DNA from: Rhizobiaceae bacterium
GTDB lineage: Bacteria; Pseudomonadota; Alphaproteobacteria; Rhizobiales; Rhizobiaceae
Direction of reading: 5' to 3'
Assembly: GCA_019635775.1 (NCBI GenBank)
Contig: JAHBYU010000004.1
Span: 1 to 64,000, forward strand
DNA length: 64,000 nt
Shown here: positions 46,078-57,100 of the stretch, piece after piece
How positions within the stretch are numbered: position 1 is the first letter of the stretch
Layout of the letters: each line of letters opens with the position of its first letter
Translations under genes and position numbers: made by a program
The notes under the pieces: model-generated
Database searches by the model: none
The model's input: only the letters and a program-made list of their open reading frames with translations
What the model was told of the DNA's origin: nothing

Positions 46078-47100
46078 CTGGCACAGAAGATCAAGCTATC
46101 GACCATCGCCGATGCACTCGGCGTCTCGACCGCCACGGTCTCGCTTGCCCTTCGCGACAGTCCCCTGGTGGCCGATGCGACCCGGGACCGCATCAAGGAC
46201 CACGCACGCGCGATCGGCTACATCTATAATCGTCGCGCCGCCAGCCTGCGAACGTCGCGTTCGGGTATCGTGGGGGTTGTTGTCCACGACATCATGAATC
46301 CGTTCTTCGCGGAAATCCTGCGCTCGATCGAAAGCGAACTCGACCGCAGTCGGCAAACCTTCATCCTCTCCAACCATTACGACCAGTTGGAGAAGCAGCG
46401 CACCTTCATCGACACACTGCTGCAGCTGGGCGCCGATGGAGTGATCATGTCGCCTGCGATCGGTACGCCGAAGGAGGACATCGTCATGGCCGAGGAGAAC
46501 GGCCTGCCCGCGGTGCTGATCGCCAGAAACGTGGAAGGCGCGGGGGTTCCTGTCTTTCGCGGCGACGATGCCTATGGAACGGGCCTCGCCACCAACCACC
46601 TCATCTCGCTCGGCCACAAGCGGATCGCCATGATCGGGGGCACGGACCAGACATCGACAGGCCGGGACAGGTACCAGGGATACGTGCGCGCGATGGATGC
46701 AGCAGGACTCGGAATGGAGCCGCACTGGCGCATTCCGGGACCGCGCACGAAGCAGGCAGGTTTCGAGGCGGCAAGCCAGTTCCTCGCGATGAAAGACCAT
46801 CCGACGGCGGCTGTCTGCTGGAACGATCTGGTGGCGATAGGGTTGATGAACGGCATTGCGCGCGCGGGCCTTGCGCCCGGGGTGGATATTTCTGTTACGG
46901 GCTATGACGACCTGGAGGAAGCGGCCATCGCGACGCCGGCGCTTACGACCGTCTGGAACGGTCAACGGGAGGTTGGTCGCCGCGCTGCGCGCGCGCTGCT
47001 CGACAAGCTGTCGGGACAGGCAGTCAGCCCCTCCCAGGAACTTATCAGGCCGGAACTGCACGTCCGGCAGTCGACAGGCAAGCCAGTGGAGCGCCAATGA
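46078..47100 (+). CDS. LacI-family regulator, apparent CTG start
   Basis: A 340-residue LacI-type repressor. Residues about 5-50 form the helix-turn-helix and hinge (LSTIADALGVSTATVSLALR). The rest is a periplasmic-binding-like sensor (GIVGVVVHDIMNPFFAEIL, ISVTGYDDLEEAAIATPALT). The full helix-turn-helix is reached only if translation starts at CTG 46078, four bases after AAGGAGGG. The frame hits a stop at 46042 and has no ATG, GTG or TTG between. Starting at GTG 46168 would delete the DNA-binding domain. Its stop overlaps the dehydrogenase start (ATGA). Confidence 0.85.
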   Translation: MAQKIKLSTIADALGVSTATVSLALRDSPLVADATRDRIKDHARAIGYIYNRRAASLRTSRSGIVGVVVHDIMNPFFAEILRSIESELDRSRQTFILSNHYDQLEKQRTFIDTLLQLGADGVIMSPAIGTPKEDIVMAEENGLPAVLIARNVEGAGVPVFRGDDAYGTGLATNHLISLGHKRIAMIGGTDQTSTGRDRYQGYVRAMDAAGLGMEPHWRIPGPRTKQAGFEAASQFLAMKDHPTAAVCWNDLVAIGLMNGIARAGLAPGVDISVTGYDDLEEAAIATPALTTVWNGQREVGRRAARALLDKLSGQAVSPSQELIRPELHVRQSTGKPVERQ

Positions 47101-48074
47101 CCCAGACCGACCTTAGCCGGATCACCATACTCGTACCGGGCAAGCTGAACGAACATGCGGCCGGGCGGATGGAAAAAACGTTCAACATGGTTGCAATGGA
47201 GACGGCCGACCCGGATCAAGTCTCCGACGAACTGGCGAAGAAGGTTCAGGGAATTGCGGCCTTCGGCGCCATCAATGCGGCGTTCATGGACAGGTTGCCG
47301 AACCTCGAGATCATCGCAAGCTTCGGTGTCGGCTATGATTCCGTGGATGCGGCCCATGCTGGCAAAGCTGGCGTCATGGTGACCAACACGCCTGATGTGC
47401 TGACGGAGGAAGTTGCGGACACGGCGCTTGCGCTGCTGCTGAACGCTGTCCGGGAGTTTCCGCGCGCCGAGAACTACCTGCGCGAGGGGCGCTGGGCCAA
47501 GGAAGGTCCGTATCGCCTCACGCCCGGTACGTTGCGTGGCCGCAAGGCCGGGATATTCGGCATGGGCAGGATCGGACAGGCTATTGCCCGCCGGCTGGAG
47601 GCATTCGGGCTGTCGGTCGCCTACCACAACCGGCGCAAGGTTGACGACCTCGCTTATGAATACCATCCGACGCTCGTGTCGTTGGCGGCAGCGGTGGACA
47701 CGCTGATCTGCGTCGTGCCGGGCGGGGCCTCGACCGCAAACGCAATCAACGCCGAGGTTCTGGAGGCGCTTGGCCCGCAAGGTGTCCTTGTAAACATTGG
47801 CCGCGGCTCCACGGTGGACGAGGCCGCTCTGGTTGCGGCACTTCGTTCCGGTACGATATTTGCGGCGGGGCTCGATGTCTTCGCCGATGAGCCGAACGTG
47901 TCGAAGGACCTGGTCTACCTGCCGAACGCCTGCCTGCTGCCGCATGTCGGATCGGCGTCGATCCATACGCGCAACGCGATGGCAGACCTCGTCGTCGACA
48001 ATCTGATCGCGTGGTTCTCGCAGGGCAAGCCGCTAACGGCGGTTCCCGAAACAGCCCATGTGAGAGCGCAGTAG
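47097..48074 (+). CDS. D-2-hydroxyacid dehydrogenase (glyoxylate/hydroxypyruvate reductase-like)
   Basis: A 325-residue NAD(P)-dependent dehydrogenase that interconverts 2-oxo acids and D-2-hydroxy acids. The nucleotide loop is GIFGMGRIGQAIARR. The catalytic triad is complete: Arg236 in NIGRGSTVDE, Glu265 in DVFADEP and His283 in LPHVGSAS. Arg in AYHNRRK after the second strand suggests NADP preference. It is translationally coupled to the LacI gene, so its substrate or product may be the inducer. The neighbouring 2-oxo-acid transporter supports an oxo-acid role. Confidence 0.9.
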   Translation: MTQTDLSRITILVPGKLNEHAAGRMEKTFNMVAMETADPDQVSDELAKKVQGIAAFGAINAAFMDRLPNLEIIASFGVGYDSVDAAHAGKAGVMVTNTPDVLTEEVADTALALLLNAVREFPRAENYLREGRWAKEGPYRLTPGTLRGRKAGIFGMGRIGQAIARRLEAFGLSVAYHNRRKVDDLAYEYHPTLVSLAAAVDTLICVVPGGASTANAINAEVLEALGPQGVLVNIGRGSTVDEAALVAALRSGTIFAAGLDVFADEPNVSKDLVYLPNACLLPHVGSASIHTRNAMADLVVDNLIAWFSQGKPLTAVPETAHVRAQ

Positions 48075-48076
48075 CG

Positions 48077-48850
48077 CTATTCGGCGGCAGTCTTGACGCC
48101 GGTCCGCGCCATCGCATGCGCGCGGGCCGCATCTCCAAAGGCGTGGAAGATCCTGGCGGAATTGCTGTCCGAATGCGCCCAGTATTCCGGGTGCCACTGG
48201 ACGCCGACGGCGAAGGCTGCCGCATCCTTCACCGAAACGGCCTCGACCGTTCCATCGGGTGCGAGGGCCTCGACCTGTAGTCGAGAGCCGGGCACGTCGA
48301 TGGCCTGCCGGTGAACGGAATTCACCATGATCTCTCCGGGTCCGAAGACGTCCGCGAGACATGTCCCCGGCTTGATCGACACACTCTGGCGAATGGCGAA
48401 GCGGACATCCTGGTCGTCCGAAACAGGCGCACGATGGTCGAGCGAACCGGGACGCTCCTGAATCTCGGTGGCGAGCGTCCCGCCAAGCGCCACGTTGAGT
48501 TCCTGTATGCCCCTGCAGATGGCGAGCAGCGGCACGCCATACTCAATCGCTTTGCGGATCAGCGGAAGCGTCGTGGAATCGCGGGCCTGATCGTATGGCC
48601 CGTTGGCTTCGTTGGCTTCGGCGCCGTAGAGCGAAGGATGAACGTTTGAGCGGGAGCCCGTGAGCAGCACGCCATCAACCGATGCGAGCAACTGATCGAA
48701 ATCCAGCCGATCCCCAAATGAGGGCACGAGGACAGGAAACACGCCGGCTGCCGCGATCGCCGCTTCGAGATACTGCCTGGGAGCCGCATGCCAGTCGTAG
48801 TTGTCGACATGCTTTACGTCGGTCGACACGGCGACGAGAGGCTGTAACAT
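48077..48850 (-). CDS. Gamma-glutamyl-gamma-aminobutyrate hydrolase-like class I amidotransferase
   Basis: A 257-residue class I glutamine amidotransferase-fold hydrolase of the peptidase C26 type. The catalytic Cys112 is in LLAICRGIQELN, and His220 and Glu222 are in QWHPEYWA. GVLLTGSRSNVHP is the upstream loop typical of this family. Relatives release GABA from gamma-glutamyl-GABA in putrescine breakdown. A GS-like/aminotransferase pair that could belong to such a path is 10 kb away. Two bases separate its stop from that of the convergent dehydrogenase. Confidence 0.85.
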   Translation of the reverse strand: MLQPLVAVSTDVKHVDNYDWHAAPRQYLEAAIAAAGVFPVLVPSFGDRLDFDQLLASVDGVLLTGSRSNVHPSLYGAEANEANGPYDQARDSTTLPLIRKAIEYGVPLLAICRGIQELNVALGGTLATEIQERPGSLDHRAPVSDDQDVRFAIRQSVSIKPGTCLADVFGPGEIMVNSVHRQAIDVPGSRLQVEALAPDGTVEAVSVKDAAAFAVGVQWHPEYWAHSDSNSARIFHAFGDAARAHAMARTGVKTAAE

Positions 48851-48891
48851 GCGGGCCTGTCCTGAAGGCGGAGGATCGAATTGCCTAATAG

Positions 48892-50226
<1,335 letters not shown>

Positions 50227-50250
50227 GCTGCCCAAGCGAACGCGATACAA

Positions 50251-50284
50251 AAAGCCCCGGACGGTTGCCGTCCGGGGCTTTTTT
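50251..50284. terminator. Bidirectional rho-independent terminator
   Basis: A 14-bp perfect stem (50251-50264 with 50268-50281) and TTG loop are followed by a T run on the plus strand and preceded by an A run, which gives a T run on the minus strand. It separates the convergent takP and TRAP large permease genes and can serve both. Confidence 0.92.
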
Positions 50285-50301
50285 GTTGCTGCGCCTGCGT
50301 G

Positions 50302-52032
50302 TCAGAATTTCGGTGGCGCGGAGAGGTCGTTTGCGGGTGGGGATGGCGGCGGGGTCCCATCGACGGGCGGCGCGCCGAGAGGCGGCAAGCCGAGGTCTGG
50401 CAGGCCAGGTTGCTCGGCGCCTCCGAGCGGTGGCAGCACGATTTCCACGTCGCCGGGGTCAACGACCGGTCCCTTGTAGTGCATCACCATCTGCGGGAAC
50501 GAGATCGTGAGTGCGACCATGATGATCTGGATGCACACGAATGGCACCGCGCCCCAATAGATCTGTCCGGTGGTTACCGGCTCGATCTGCTTGCCGGTGA
50601 TGCGGTCCAGATAGGGGACGCGTGCGGCTACCGACCGAAGGTAGAACAGCGCAAAGCCGAAAGGCGGATGCATGAAGCTCGTCTGCATGTTGATGCCGAG
50701 CAGAACGCCGAACCATATGAGGTCGATGCCGAGCTTGTCCGCTGCCGGGGCGAGCAGCGGCACGATGATGAAGGCCAGTTCGAAGAAATCGAGGAAGAAT
50801 GCGAGGAAGAAGACGAGTATGTTGACCGCAATCAGGAAGCCCGTTTCCCCGCCGGGCAGGGACACGAGCAGATGTTCGACCCACAGGTGCCCGTTAACGC
50901 CGTAGAAAGTCAGAGAAAAAACGCGGGCGCCAATCAGGATGAACATGACGAACGCCGAGAGCCGTGTCGTGGAGGCAAGCGCCTGCCTGATGACGTCAAG
51001 CGTCAACCGTCCCTTGGCCGCGGCCATGATCAGCGCACCGACAGCGCCCATTGCGCCGCCCTCGGTTGGCGTGGCGATGCCCAGGAAGATCGTGCCCAGA
51101 ACGAGGAAGATGAGGGCAAGCGGCGGTATCAGGACGATGATGACCTGCTGCGCGAGACGCGACATCAGGTTCAGCTTCATGCCGCGATCGATCAGCGCGA
51201 ATATGTAGATGAGGACGACGCCTACGGTGGCCCCGAGTATGTCGGCGTTGGCGCCCTGCGTCGGGTAAAGGTAGACATGCGCCGCATAGGCGGTGACAAC
51301 GCAGACCAAAATGGCGACGATGAGTGAGGTGACGCCGTGGCCGAGCGTGCGCGCTTCCAGCGGCAGTGCAGGCATCGAGTCACGCTTGAAGAACGAGAGC
51401 AGAAACACATAGGACATGTAGAGGCCGGTCAGCACCAGACCCGGTATGAGCGCGCCTTTGTACATATCGCCGACCGAGCGGCCGAGCTGGTCGGCCAGAA
51501 CGATTAGGACGAGCGACGGCGGGATGATCTGCGCAAGAGTGCCCGACGCTGCTATGACACCGGTAGCAGCCCTGCGATCGTATCCGTAGCGCAGCATGAT
51601 CGGCAGCGAAATCAAACCCATGGCGATCACCGAGGCTGCAACCACGCCCGTTGTCGCGGCAAGAAGCGCGCCGACGATAATGACCGCATAGGCGAGCCCA
51701 CCGCGGATCGGCCCGAACAGCTGGCCTATCGTGTCCAGCAAGTCCTCGGCCATGCCGGAGCGTTCAAGCACGATGCCCATGAAGGTGAAGAACGGAATTG
51801 CCAGCAGCGTCTCGTTCGACATCACCCCCCAGAACCGCTCGGGCAGGGCATAGAGCAGAGGCCAGGAGAGGTTGATGGTGTTGTTGGAATAGGGCGCCAG
51901 CTCGACCGCGATGAAGAAGAAGAGCAATCCGTTGGCGGCGAGCGAGAAGGCGACAGGATAGCCGATCAACAGGAACACGATCAGCGAGACGAACATGATC
52001 GGCGCCATGTTTTGCGCGATGAACTCGATCAC
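50302..52032 (-). CDS. TRAP transporter large permease (DctM-like), Pro-rich tail
   Basis: A 576-residue membrane protein with more than a dozen hydrophobic helices, the sodium-driven translocating subunit of a TRAP transporter. Typical segments are IPFFTFMGIVLERSGMAEDL and SGTLAQIIPPSLVLIVLAD in the first half and GIATPTEGGAMGAVGAL in the second. It is longer than most DctM proteins. Part of the excess is a loop around residues 205-300, and part is a Pro/Leu-rich C-terminal tail of about 55 residues after the last helix. It overlaps the small permease gene by four bases and probably works with TakP. Confidence 0.92.
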   Translation of the reverse strand: MIEFIAQNMAPIMFVSLIVFLLIGYPVAFSLAANGLLFFFIAVELAPYSNNTINLSWPLLYALPERFWGVMSNETLLAIPFFTFMGIVLERSGMAEDLLDTIGQLFGPIRGGLAYAVIIVGALLAATTGVVAASVIAMGLISLPIMLRYGYDRRAATGVIAASGTLAQIIPPSLVLIVLADQLGRSVGDMYKGALIPGLVLTGLYMSYVFLLSFFKRDSMPALPLEARTLGHGVTSLIVAILVCVVTAYAAHVYLYPTQGANADILGATVGVVLIYIFALIDRGMKLNLMSRLAQQVIIVLIPPLALIFLVLGTIFLGIATPTEGGAMGAVGALIMAAAKGRLTLDVIRQALASTTRLSAFVMFILIGARVFSLTFYGVNGHLWVEHLLVSLPGGETGFLIAVNILVFFLAFFLDFFELAFIIVPLLAPAADKLGIDLIWFGVLLGINMQTSFMHPPFGFALFYLRSVAARVPYLDRITGKQIEPVTTGQIYWGAVPFVCIQIIMVALTISFPQMVMHYKGPVVDPGDVEIVLPPLGGAEQPGLPDLGLPPLGAPPVDGTPPPSPPANDLSAPPKF

Positions 52033-52613
52033 TTGCGCACCTCGCCGGCCAGTGTCTTGGCTTCAATCTCCGCCTGTTCATGCGCCGATATGAAAGGAGT
52101 TGGGTCTGGCATGTCGCCGCGCATGATGGCGATCTTCTTGATGATCTCGGAGACGCCCTGGATGCCCAGAAGGACAAAGCCGGCAAGTAGTAGAGCCTTG
52201 GCAGGCCATATGATCAGCCCCCCCGCGCTCGACGACATTTCGCCGGATCTGACGGACTGGCCGACATAGGGGATGAAGTAGGCGATCATCAGGATCGTGA
52301 AGGGCATGAGGAAGAAGATGTGCCCGAGCAGGTCGATCCAGTGCTGCACGCGCCGCGAGAACGCGCCATAGACTATATCGATGCGGATGTGCTCGTTCTG
52401 CCTTAGCGTATACGCCGCCGCCAGAAGAAACGCGGCCCCGAACAGGTACCACTGAAGCTCGAGCCATGCATTGGAGGATGTATTGAAAGCCTTGCGAACA
52501 ACCGCGTTCGTGGCGCTGACAAGGATGGCGAGAAGGATAAGCCAGGATACAGCCTTGCCGACCACTTCGTTAAAACGGTCGATCAGCCGGGACAAGCCGA
52601 TTAGGCCCGACAT
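52029..52613 (-). CDS. TRAP transporter small permease (DctQ-like)
   Basis: A 194-residue membrane protein with four helices, the small subunit of the TRAP complex. WLELQWYLFGAAFLLAAAYTLRQNEHIRIDI is the diagnostic second-helix region, and the last helix is followed by a charged tail. GGGAGG precedes ATG 52613. The stop overlaps the large permease start (ATGA). The gap upstream to the divergent CGNR gene is 179 bases and should hold both promoters. Confidence 0.92.
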   Translation of the reverse strand: MSGLIGLSRLIDRFNEVVGKAVSWLILLAILVSATNAVVRKAFNTSSNAWLELQWYLFGAAFLLAAAYTLRQNEHIRIDIVYGAFSRRVQHWIDLLGHIFFLMPFTILMIAYFIPYVGQSVRSGEMSSSAGGLIIWPAKALLLAGFVLLGIQGVSEIIKKIAIMRGDMPDPTPFISAHEQAEIEAKTLAGEVRK

Positions 52614-52792
52614 CGCAATCCTCCCTTTTGGTCCGGGTCCTTTGTGAATCTCCGGGACCATACGGGTATGACCGCGGCAGCGCCAAGCGTCAACACGAAG
52701 TGCCTAGGGCGTTAGTCTATGACGCATGGGAAGCGCGGAGGGGATAAGAGAAACTAACTTGTAAAACCTGTTTAGACAGTTAGAATTGCGGC

Positions 52793-53398
52793 ATGGCGGT
52801 TCTGTGGAACAGGCACCGGTTCTCCGGCGGTCTCCTCGTGCTCGACACGACCAACACGGTGGTTCTTCGCGGAGATGCCGAGCGTTCGTTCGATCGATTT
52901 GCCGAAAGGGCCGAGATCGCAAGCTTCGCAGAGACGGCGACAATTTTCCGGGCGACCGAACTGGGTGGCCGGAAACTGTTTTTCGACGGGTCCGAGGAAT
53001 CGGCAGGCAAGGTTCGCCAGCTCAGGGAAGCAGCCGACGGGCTTTTCCGGCAAGCCGTCCGGTCAGGGCAACTTGACACGGCTCTGTTCCCTGCCGTGCT
53101 GCAAGGGGCGGCGATCTGTCTTGATGGCGCGGGAGAAATGATAGGCAAGGAAGGCCGGCCATTCGGCGACCCGGCCACGCCGCTGCGGTTCGAGGTCGCG
53201 CTCGGCGTATCGGCGATCTCGCTGCTTGCAGGGCACGAATGGCGAAAGGTTCGTATCTGCCCGCACTGCAACTGGCTGTTTGTCGACAGAAGCCGGAATG
53301 GCAGCCGAGTCTGGTGCGACATGTCCATCTGCGGCAACCGGCAGAAGGCCCGCAGGCACTACGAACGCAGCAAGGCAAAGGAGGACGAGGATGGCTGA
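52793..53398 (+). CDS. CGNR zinc-finger (ABATE domain) putative regulator
   Basis: A 201-residue protein. Residues about 15-145 form an ABATE-type ligand/stress domain. The C terminus is a CGNR zinc finger with Cys156, Cys159, Cys175 and Cys180 (CPHCNWLF and CGNRQKARRHY). The family is taken as transcriptional regulators. It is divergent from the TRAP permease genes, which it may control. It overlaps the following lipoprotein gene by eight bases. Confidence 0.9.
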   Translation: MAVLWNRHRFSGGLLVLDTTNTVVLRGDAERSFDRFAERAEIASFAETATIFRATELGGRKLFFDGSEESAGKVRQLREAADGLFRQAVRSGQLDTALFPAVLQGAAICLDGAGEMIGKEGRPFGDPATPLRFEVALGVSAISLLAGHEWRKVRICPHCNWLFVDRSRNGSRVWCDMSICGNRQKARRHYERSKAKEDEDG

Positions 53399-53939
53399 GA
53401 AGCGTTTTCCCAGGGCGGTTGCGATGCTGACGCTCGTTGCACTTCTCGGCATTGCAGCCTGCCGCGAGGCCGAGGACGGAGAGCCCTTCGAGATCATCGG
53501 AAAGCTGTTCGTCTTCAACTACCGGGTGGCAACCGCGACCTACCTCGTCAGGCTCGCTCCCCTGCGGACCATGGAAGAAGGTGAGACTGCTGTTGCCAGC
53601 TTCGAGGACCCGGCCGGAGGAGAAGACATTGTGGTGAGGCAGAAGATCTGGCCGAAACTGCAGAAGGTGACGATCGAAAGTCCGCCGCTGCGCTGCGTGG
53701 TCAAGGACCGACCCTACAAGGTTTCGATTCGGATCGAAGCGGCGGATGGCTCGGTAAGGCAAACGATCGAAACAACCATGACGTCGTCCGAGGACCAGAG
53801 CATCCTGCCTGACAAGCCGCTGGTTGTCGGGCCGGTATATACGCCAAATCCCGAGCTTGCCGGCCATCCAGGCGGCAAGCTGCCTGAACTGGAAAAGCTG
53901 CCATGCCCTTCCGATTCGGACGGCAAGCAAATCGACTAA
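53391..53939 (+). CDS. Hypothetical lipoprotein
   Basis: A 182-residue exported protein. The N terminus MAEKRFPRAVAMLTLVALLGIAAC is a lipoprotein signal with lipobox IAAC. The mature part is beta-rich (FNYRVATATYLVRLAPL, YKVSIRIEAADGSVRQTIE) and ends in a proline-containing acidic tail. I know no family. ATG 53391 follows AAGGAGG and lies within the end of the CGNR gene, so they are coupled. Confidence 0.75.
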   Translation: MAEKRFPRAVAMLTLVALLGIAACREAEDGEPFEIIGKLFVFNYRVATATYLVRLAPLRTMEEGETAVASFEDPAGGEDIVVRQKIWPKLQKVTIESPPLRCVVKDRPYKVSIRIEAADGSVRQTIETTMTSSEDQSILPDKPLVVGPVYTPNPELAGHPGGKLPELEKLPCPSDSDGKQID

Positions 53940-53994
53940 GGCAGCTATTATCGTGCGTACAGGGACGACTGCCGGACATTTTGTTTCGGCGGAA

Positions 53995-54026
53995 GGCAGG
54001 CTGGCATGCCTGCCCTTGCTCTTTTG
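53995..54026 (+). terminator. Hairpin after the lipoprotein gene
   Basis: GGCAGGC (53995-54001) and GCCTGCC (54008-54014) form a 7-bp GC stem with a six-base loop, followed by a T-rich CTTGCTCTTTT. It lies 56 bases after the lipoprotein stop and before the indolepyruvate oxidoreductase, so it probably ends the CGNR-lipoprotein transcript. Confidence 0.55.
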
Positions 54027-54139
54027 AAGTTCCCTGGAAATTCATTTGACCTGATGACCCTGCGGGGAAACACTTGTCCGGCGGCAACCCACGCTGGCGT
54101 TCCGGAGTTTCCAGGACGAGCTCCGCAGAGGATGTGCCT

Positions 54140-57100
54140 ATGACGCTCCACGACGTGACGCTCGACGACAAGTTCGATCTTGGCAAGGAGCGCATATTTG
54201 TGTCCGGCGCGCAGGCGGTGGTGCGGCTGCTTCTCATGCAGCGCGAACGCGACAGGCGAGCAGGTCTCAACACGGCCGGTTTCGTTTCCGGCTATCGGGG
54301 CTCGCCGCTCGGCGGTCTCGACCAGCAGTTCTGGCGCGCGAGAGAGCAGCTTTCGCAAGCCGACATCGTTTTCCAGCCCGGCCTCAACGAGGAACTGGCC
54401 GCCACGGCCTGCTGGGGATCGCAGCAGACCGAACTGCTCGGCGAGGGCAAGCATGATGGCGTCTTTTCGATCTGGTACGGCAAGGGGCCGGGCGTCGATC
54501 GTTCCGGCGACGTGTTTCGCCATGCCAATCTCGCAGGCTCGTCCAAACATGGCGGCGTGCTTGCGCTTATGGGCGACGACCATACAGCCGAATCCTCCAC
54601 CAACGCGCATGCGACGGAGTTTCTGTTCGTCGATACGATGATACCGATCCTCAATCCCGCCGGCGTGCAGGAACTGATCGACTATGGCCTCTACGGCTTT
54701 GCGCTGTCGCGCTTTGCCGGGACCTGGGCGGCGATCAAATGCGTGAAAGACAACATCGAATCGACTGCGTCCGTCGATGCCTCCCTCGATCGGCTGGGCA
54801 TCATCATTCCCGAATTCGACATGCCGCCTGGCGGTCTCAACATCCGCCACGAGATCGATTTCCTCGGGCAGGAGGCGCGGCTGCATGAGTTCAAGCGAGC
54901 CGCAGCAGCCGCCTTCGTGCGGGCAAACGGAATAAACCGGACGATCTATTCGGGAGGCAGCCGGCCGAAGATCGGCATCATAACGGTGGGGAAAAGCTAT
55001 CTCGACGTCCGCCAGGCGCTGGAAGACATAGGAATCAACGAGGAGAGGGCCAACGAAATCGGCGTCCGGCTCTTCAAGGTCGGCTGCCCCTGGCCGCTCG
55101 ATCTCGAGCACATCAAGGATTTCGCACGCGGCCTGGAAATGATCGTTGTGGTGGAGGAGAAGCGCTCGCTGATCGAGGTTCAGGTGCGTGAAGATCTCTA
55201 CGGGAGCGCCATGCAGCCGACGGTCATCGGCAAGAAGGACGAAAACGGTCGGTGGCTGTTCCCGGTGAAAGGCGCGCTTGACCCGAACGATATTGCGATT
55301 GCACTGGGGGAGCGTATCCTGAGGGTGATCGGGCATTCCGATGAGATTGCGGGGCGCGTCGCGCGGCTGAAGCAATACCAGGCGATGCTTTCCGAGACGA
55401 AGGACATCGGTTCGCGCCTGCCCTTCTTCTGCTCCGGATGCCCCCACAACTCATCCACGGTGGTTCCGGAGGGCTCGATCGCCGGCGCCGGCATAGGGTG
55501 CCATTTCATGGCGCTTTGGATGGATCGTTCGACGATCGGCTTCACGCAGATGGGCGGCGAGGGTGCGCAGTGGATCGGCCAGGCGCCGTTCTCCAAGCGC
55601 GAGCACATGTTCCAGAACCTCGGCGACGGAACCTACAACCATTCCGGTGTGCTCGCCTTGCGCTTTGCGATCGCGGCCGGCGTGAACATAACCTACAAGA
55701 TTCTCTACAACGATGCCGTTGCCATGACCGGTGGACAGCCGCTGGAAGGCGGGCTGACGGTCGACATGGTCGCGCGCCAGGTCCATGCGGAAGGTGTCCA
55801 GCGCATCGCCGTCGTTTCCGACGATCCCGGCAAGTATGACCGCACGAAGTTTCCGTCCGTCGCCACCTTCAACCATCGCGACGATCTCGACCTGATCCAG
55901 CGTGAACTGAGGGACGTGAAAGGCGTGTCCATCCTTCTTTACGATCAGACCTGCGCCGCCGAGAAACGACGTCGAAGGAAACGGGGCACCTATCCCGACC
56001 CTGACAAGCGCGTGATCATCAACGAACTCGTCTGCGAAGGCTGCGGCGACTGCGGCGTGAAATCCAACTGCGTGTCGATCCAGCCAGTCGAGACAGACTT
56101 CGGACGCAAGCGCCGGATCGACCAGTCGAGCTGCAACAAGGATTTTTCCTGTCTCAACGGCTTCTGCCCATCCTTCGTGACGGTGCACGGGGCGAAGCTT
56201 CGCAAGGCCGAGGGGCGGGCCGGAGATGCCGATCCTCTGGAAGGGGTTCCTGATCCAACACCTTTCCCGCTCGACAGCGATGGCTGGGCGTCGATCATCG
56301 ATGGCGTGGGCGGCACGGGCGTCGTCACGATAGGGGCTATCCTCGGCATGGCTGCGCATCTGGAAGGCAAGGGGTGCGGCATGATCGACATGGCTGGCCT
56401 GGCGCAGAAGGGCGGCTCGGTATTCAGCCATGTGAGGATAGCTGCGACGCCCGCTGACATCCATGCGATCAGGGTCTCGGCCGGCAAGGCGGACCTCATC
56501 CTGGGTTGTGATCTGGTCGTGTCAGGCTCCCGAAAGGTCATGGCTGCCGTCCGTGAAAACCATACGATCTTCGTCGCGAACACAGCCGAGATCATGCCGG
56601 GCGAGTTCACGCGATCGGCGGACTACACCCTTCCGGTTGAGCGCCTGAAAAAGGCGATAAGGGCAGCCGCCGGCGAGAAAAACGCACATTTCTTCGACGC
56701 CACGGGCACCGCAGCGGCACTTTTCGGCAATTCGCTGGGCGCGAACATGTTCATGCTGGGCTTTGCGTGCCAGCACGGAGGGTTGCCGCTATCGCCGCAG
56801 GCGATAGAGCGGGCGATAGGCCTGAACGGCCAGGCCGTGTCGATGAACGTGGCTGCGTTTCGCTGGGGCCGCAGGGCGGGCCACGATCCGGAATTCGTCC
56901 GTAAACTCGTAGACAGGTCGGCGGAAGACACACCTGCCGCGGCGACACTCGACGAGGTGATTTCGCGCCGGGCAGCGTTTCTGACCGCCTACCAGGACGC
57001 CGCCTATGCAGCGCGCTATCTCGACAGGGTTGAAGCCGTGCGAGACGTGGAAAACAGGGCTGTCGCCGGCTCGACGGTGGTGACGGAAGCGGTGGCCCGC

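Noticed and set aside
46168-47100. LacI-family gene as an N-terminally truncated pseudogene starting at GTG 46168
   Set aside because: The missing helix-turn-helix is encoded in frame directly upstream behind a strong ribosome binding site, so a CTG start explains it better.
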